A stretch of DNA of 33,786 bases, from positions 1-33,786 of the forward strand of contig CAUJJI010000004.1 in the NCBI GenBank assembly GCA_963205265.1, given 5' to 3'. Made by a program: the position numbers and the translations under genes. The stretch comes from Pseudomonadota bacterium. GTDB taxonomy: Bacteria; Pseudomonadota; Alphaproteobacteria; Sphingomonadales; Sphingomonadaceae. Shown piece after piece: positions 32,234 to 33,786 of this stretch. The number at the start of each line of letters is the position of its first letter. Position 1 is the stretch's first letter. Below the pieces are notes generated by a model. That model saw only the letters and a list, made by a program, of their open reading frames with translations. It was not told the DNA's origin and did not search any database.

Positions 32234-33433
32234 ATCAGCTATCTAGCCGAACTGCGCGCCGCCTGGCGCCCGCTGCTGGCGGCGACTCTCGGCCTTGCCA
32301 CCGGCATGTCGACTGCAGGCACGGTGACGACGGCAATCGCGCCGAGCCTCGTCGCCGACAACCACTGGTCGAGGTCGGACTTCGCGCTGGTCGGCAGCCT
32401 GGCGCTGGTCACGTCCTTCGCCTTTCCCTTTATCGGCCGGCTTGCCGACGTCATCGGCGTCAGGCTGACCGCGCTGATCGGCATGACCACGCTGCCGCTC
32501 GCCTATCTCGCCTACAGCCTGATGAGCGGCGAGCTGTGGGTCTATGTCGCCATCTTCTTCGTCCAGAGCCTGCTCTGCGTGACGACGACGGCCACGGTCT
32601 ATACCCGCCTGGTCGTCCAGCATGTCGAGCGGGCGCGCGGCCTCGCGCTGGCGATCGCCGCATCGGGCCCGGCGATCACCGGCGCGATCGGCGCGCCGAT
32701 CCTCAATGCCTATGTCGAGGCCGAGGGCTGGCGCGCCGCCTACCAGGCCCTGGCCGTCTTCGGCACGATCGCCGGGCTGGCGACCTTCCTGCTGATCCCG
32801 CCCGAGCGCAAGGATGCCCCGGCCGCCGCCGCACCCGTCCGCCGCCGCGCGCGCGAGGACTATCCCGTCATCGTGCGGACCAAGGCGTTCTGGATCCTGC
32901 TCGGCGCCATGCTGCTGTGCAACCTGCCGGCGACGATCATGCTGGTCCAGCTCAAGCTGCTGCTGCTCGACAACGGCGTCAGCGGCGAAGGCACGGCGGT
33001 GATGCTGTCGGCGCTGCCGCTGGGCATGCTTGCCGGGCGCTTCGTCGCCGGGCTCTCGCTCGACCGCTACCGCCCCGACATCGTCTCCTTCGTTACGCTC
33101 GGCCTGCCCAGCGTGGGCCTGTTCCTCATCGCCTCGAGCATCGACGCGCCCACGGTGCTGACGTTCGCCGTATTCTGCATCGGCTTTTCCTTCGGTGCCG
33201 AAGGCGACATCCTCGGCTTCCTCGTCGCCCGCCATTTCGGCGTCGGGATCTACAGCTCGGTGATGGGGCTGATGACTTTCGCCACCTCGTTCTCCACCGC
33301 CTCGGGCGCCGCGCTGCTGAGCGTCACCATGGCGCGGACCGGGGGCTACGAGACCTACCTGGTGATCGTCGGCGTGGCCGTGCTGATGGGCTCGGCACTG
33401 CTGCTGATGCTCGGGCCCGGTCGCAAGGGCTAG
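32234..33433 (+). CDS. MFS transporter, apparent non-canonical start
   Basis: The protein has about 12 spans in 399 residues if read from 32234. The first canonical ATG (32306) would cut into the first span (PLLAATLGLATGMSTAGTV). Upstream the frame is open back to 32198 with no ATG, GTG or TTG. At 32234 stands ATC, in the context GGGAGAAG (32223-32230)-ACG-ATC, and the protein then reads ISYLAELRAAWRPLLAATLG, as expected for the family. So the start may be ATC, or an ATG altered by mutation or sequencing. FPFIGRLADVIGVR between spans 2 and 3 is the MFS signature loop. The substrate is unknown. Confidence 0.82.
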   Translation: MSYLAELRAAWRPLLAATLGLATGMSTAGTVTTAIAPSLVADNHWSRSDFALVGSLALVTSFAFPFIGRLADVIGVRLTALIGMTTLPLAYLAYSLMSGELWVYVAIFFVQSLLCVTTTATVYTRLVVQHVERARGLALAIAASGPAITGAIGAPILNAYVEAEGWRAAYQALAVFGTIAGLATFLLIPPERKDAPAAAAPVRRRAREDYPVIVRTKAFWILLGAMLLCNLPATIMLVQLKLLLLDNGVSGEGTAVMLSALPLGMLAGRFVAGLSLDRYRPDIVSFVTLGLPSVGLFLIASSIDAPTVLTFAVFCIGFSFGAEGDILGFLVARHFGVGIYSSVMGLMTFATSFSTASGAALLSVTMARTGGYETYLVIVGVAVLMGSALLLMLGPGRKG

Positions 33434-33478
33434 GAGCGGCTCCTCGGCGGTGAGAGGGCGGAAGGGGAATGCGGCTAC

Positions 33479-33530
33479 AAGATCCTCCCCTGGAAGGGGA
33501 GGGGGACCATGCGCAGCATGGTGGAGGGGC
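33479..33530 (+). repeat. Element B, copy 4
   Basis: Contains CCTCCCCT-GGA-AGGGGAGG (8-bp perfect stem) and ACCATGC-GCA-GCATGGT (7-bp perfect stem, GCA triloop), then GGAGGGGC. Head-to-head with copy 5 across 68 bases. Confidence 0.75.
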
Positions 33531-33598
33531 AGGTGCGGCTACTCTGAACGGATGTTGGGAGCACCTCTGTCCCACCGATGTTCGGAGACGAGGCCGGT

Positions 33599-33786
33599 GC
33601 CCCTCCACCACGCCGCTGCGCGTCGCGGTCCCCCTCCCCGTGCCGGGGAGGAACTAGACACAGCTTTACCCCCGCTGGCGAATGCGGGCTTACGCCGGGA
33701 AGGAAACCAACGCACGGAAAAGCCGGCGCCTCGGTTTGCCTGGCACGACAGGCTTGGCGGTTTGAACCCTGAGGTGCGAAGCGTTG
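33599..33786 (-). repeat. Composite repeat A+B, copy 2, inverted
   Basis: Minus orientation of the composite at 18475-18661. Element B is at 33599-33652 (CCTCCCCG-GCA-CGGGGAGG and a GCA-triloop stem read on the minus strand), unit A at about 33656-33786. The match is continuous to the last base, so the copy may run past the window. Confidence 0.8.

Larger units (their letters stand above)
33434..33786. other. Repeat-filled end of the window, 353 bases
   Basis: No gene is seen. Element B copies are at 33479-33530 (plus) and 33599-33652 (minus), and repeat A in inverted orientation follows to the window edge (33656-33786). An open frame here ends in a peptide (CLARQAWRFEP) that also ends the frame crossing the first copy; this reflects repeat identity rather than a gene. 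Confidence 0.8.

Noticed and set aside
33578..33772. Small conserved gene ending in CLARQAWRFEP
   Set aside because: The same ending appears in the other copy only because the DNA repeat is nearly identical; frames start in different sequence and no ribosome-binding site is seen.

Overview
The window is GC-rich (roughly two thirds G+C) chromosomal DNA, most likely from a sphingomonad (Alphaproteobacteria, Sphingomonadales; Novosphingobium-like, genus not certain). The grounds are the hisBHAFE order, the alpha-type SspB adaptor, the ybgC-tolQRAB-pal operon, and many short GC-rich palindromic repeats between genes. I saw no rRNA, convincing tRNA, prophage, CRISPR array or complete insertion sequence. 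About 38 protein genes can be supported, two of which are very small.

Layout. 1-297: a 22-bp tandem repeat and REP-like palindromes. 298-1866 (minus): dapD (lysine/peptidoglycan precursor), a 67-residue membrane protein and a DUF1810 protein. 2066-6551 (plus): a tightly coupled gtr-like glycan-modification operon (GT-C-like membrane protein, methyltransferase, GtrA, second methyltransferase, GtrB). 6626-8280 (minus): gmk, a hypothetical gene and sspB. 8440-12392 (plus): hisB, hisH, hisA, hisF, hisE and a HIT protein, with a tiny PEP-CTERM gene and its own apparent sigma-54 promoter between hisF and hisE. 12495-17038 (plus): the complete Tol-Pal operon. 17084-17944: a 59-residue gene on the minus strand with a good sigma-70 promoter, divergent from a J-domain gene. 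17945-18781: an 837-base non-coding region full of repeats, with a strong promoter that reads into a long hairpin with a CU-rich loop (candidate small RNA).

18782-23254 (minus): a likely catabolic set (luciferase-like oxidoreductase, GMC oxidoreductase, lipoprotein, amidohydrolase). 23424-28144: three genes suggesting surface or regulatory functions: a TPR/SPINDLY-type glycosyltransferase, a double-PilZ protein, and a DNA-binding-like/TM/TPR protein. 28236-33433: hemF, pdeM, infC (apparent AUA start), an SLC13 permease and an MFS permease (apparent non-canonical start). 33434-33786: repeats, including an inverted copy of the composite repeat at 18475-18661.

The most unusual signals lie between genes. 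A five-copy repeat keeps a GCA triloop while its stem covaries. A 58-residue PEP-CTERM protein under a -24/-12 promoter interrupts the his operon. A promoter-plus-hairpin unit with an anti-Shine-Dalgarno-like loop stands alone in the 18-kb repeat region. All functions are inferred from sequence patterns read by eye; no database search was run.
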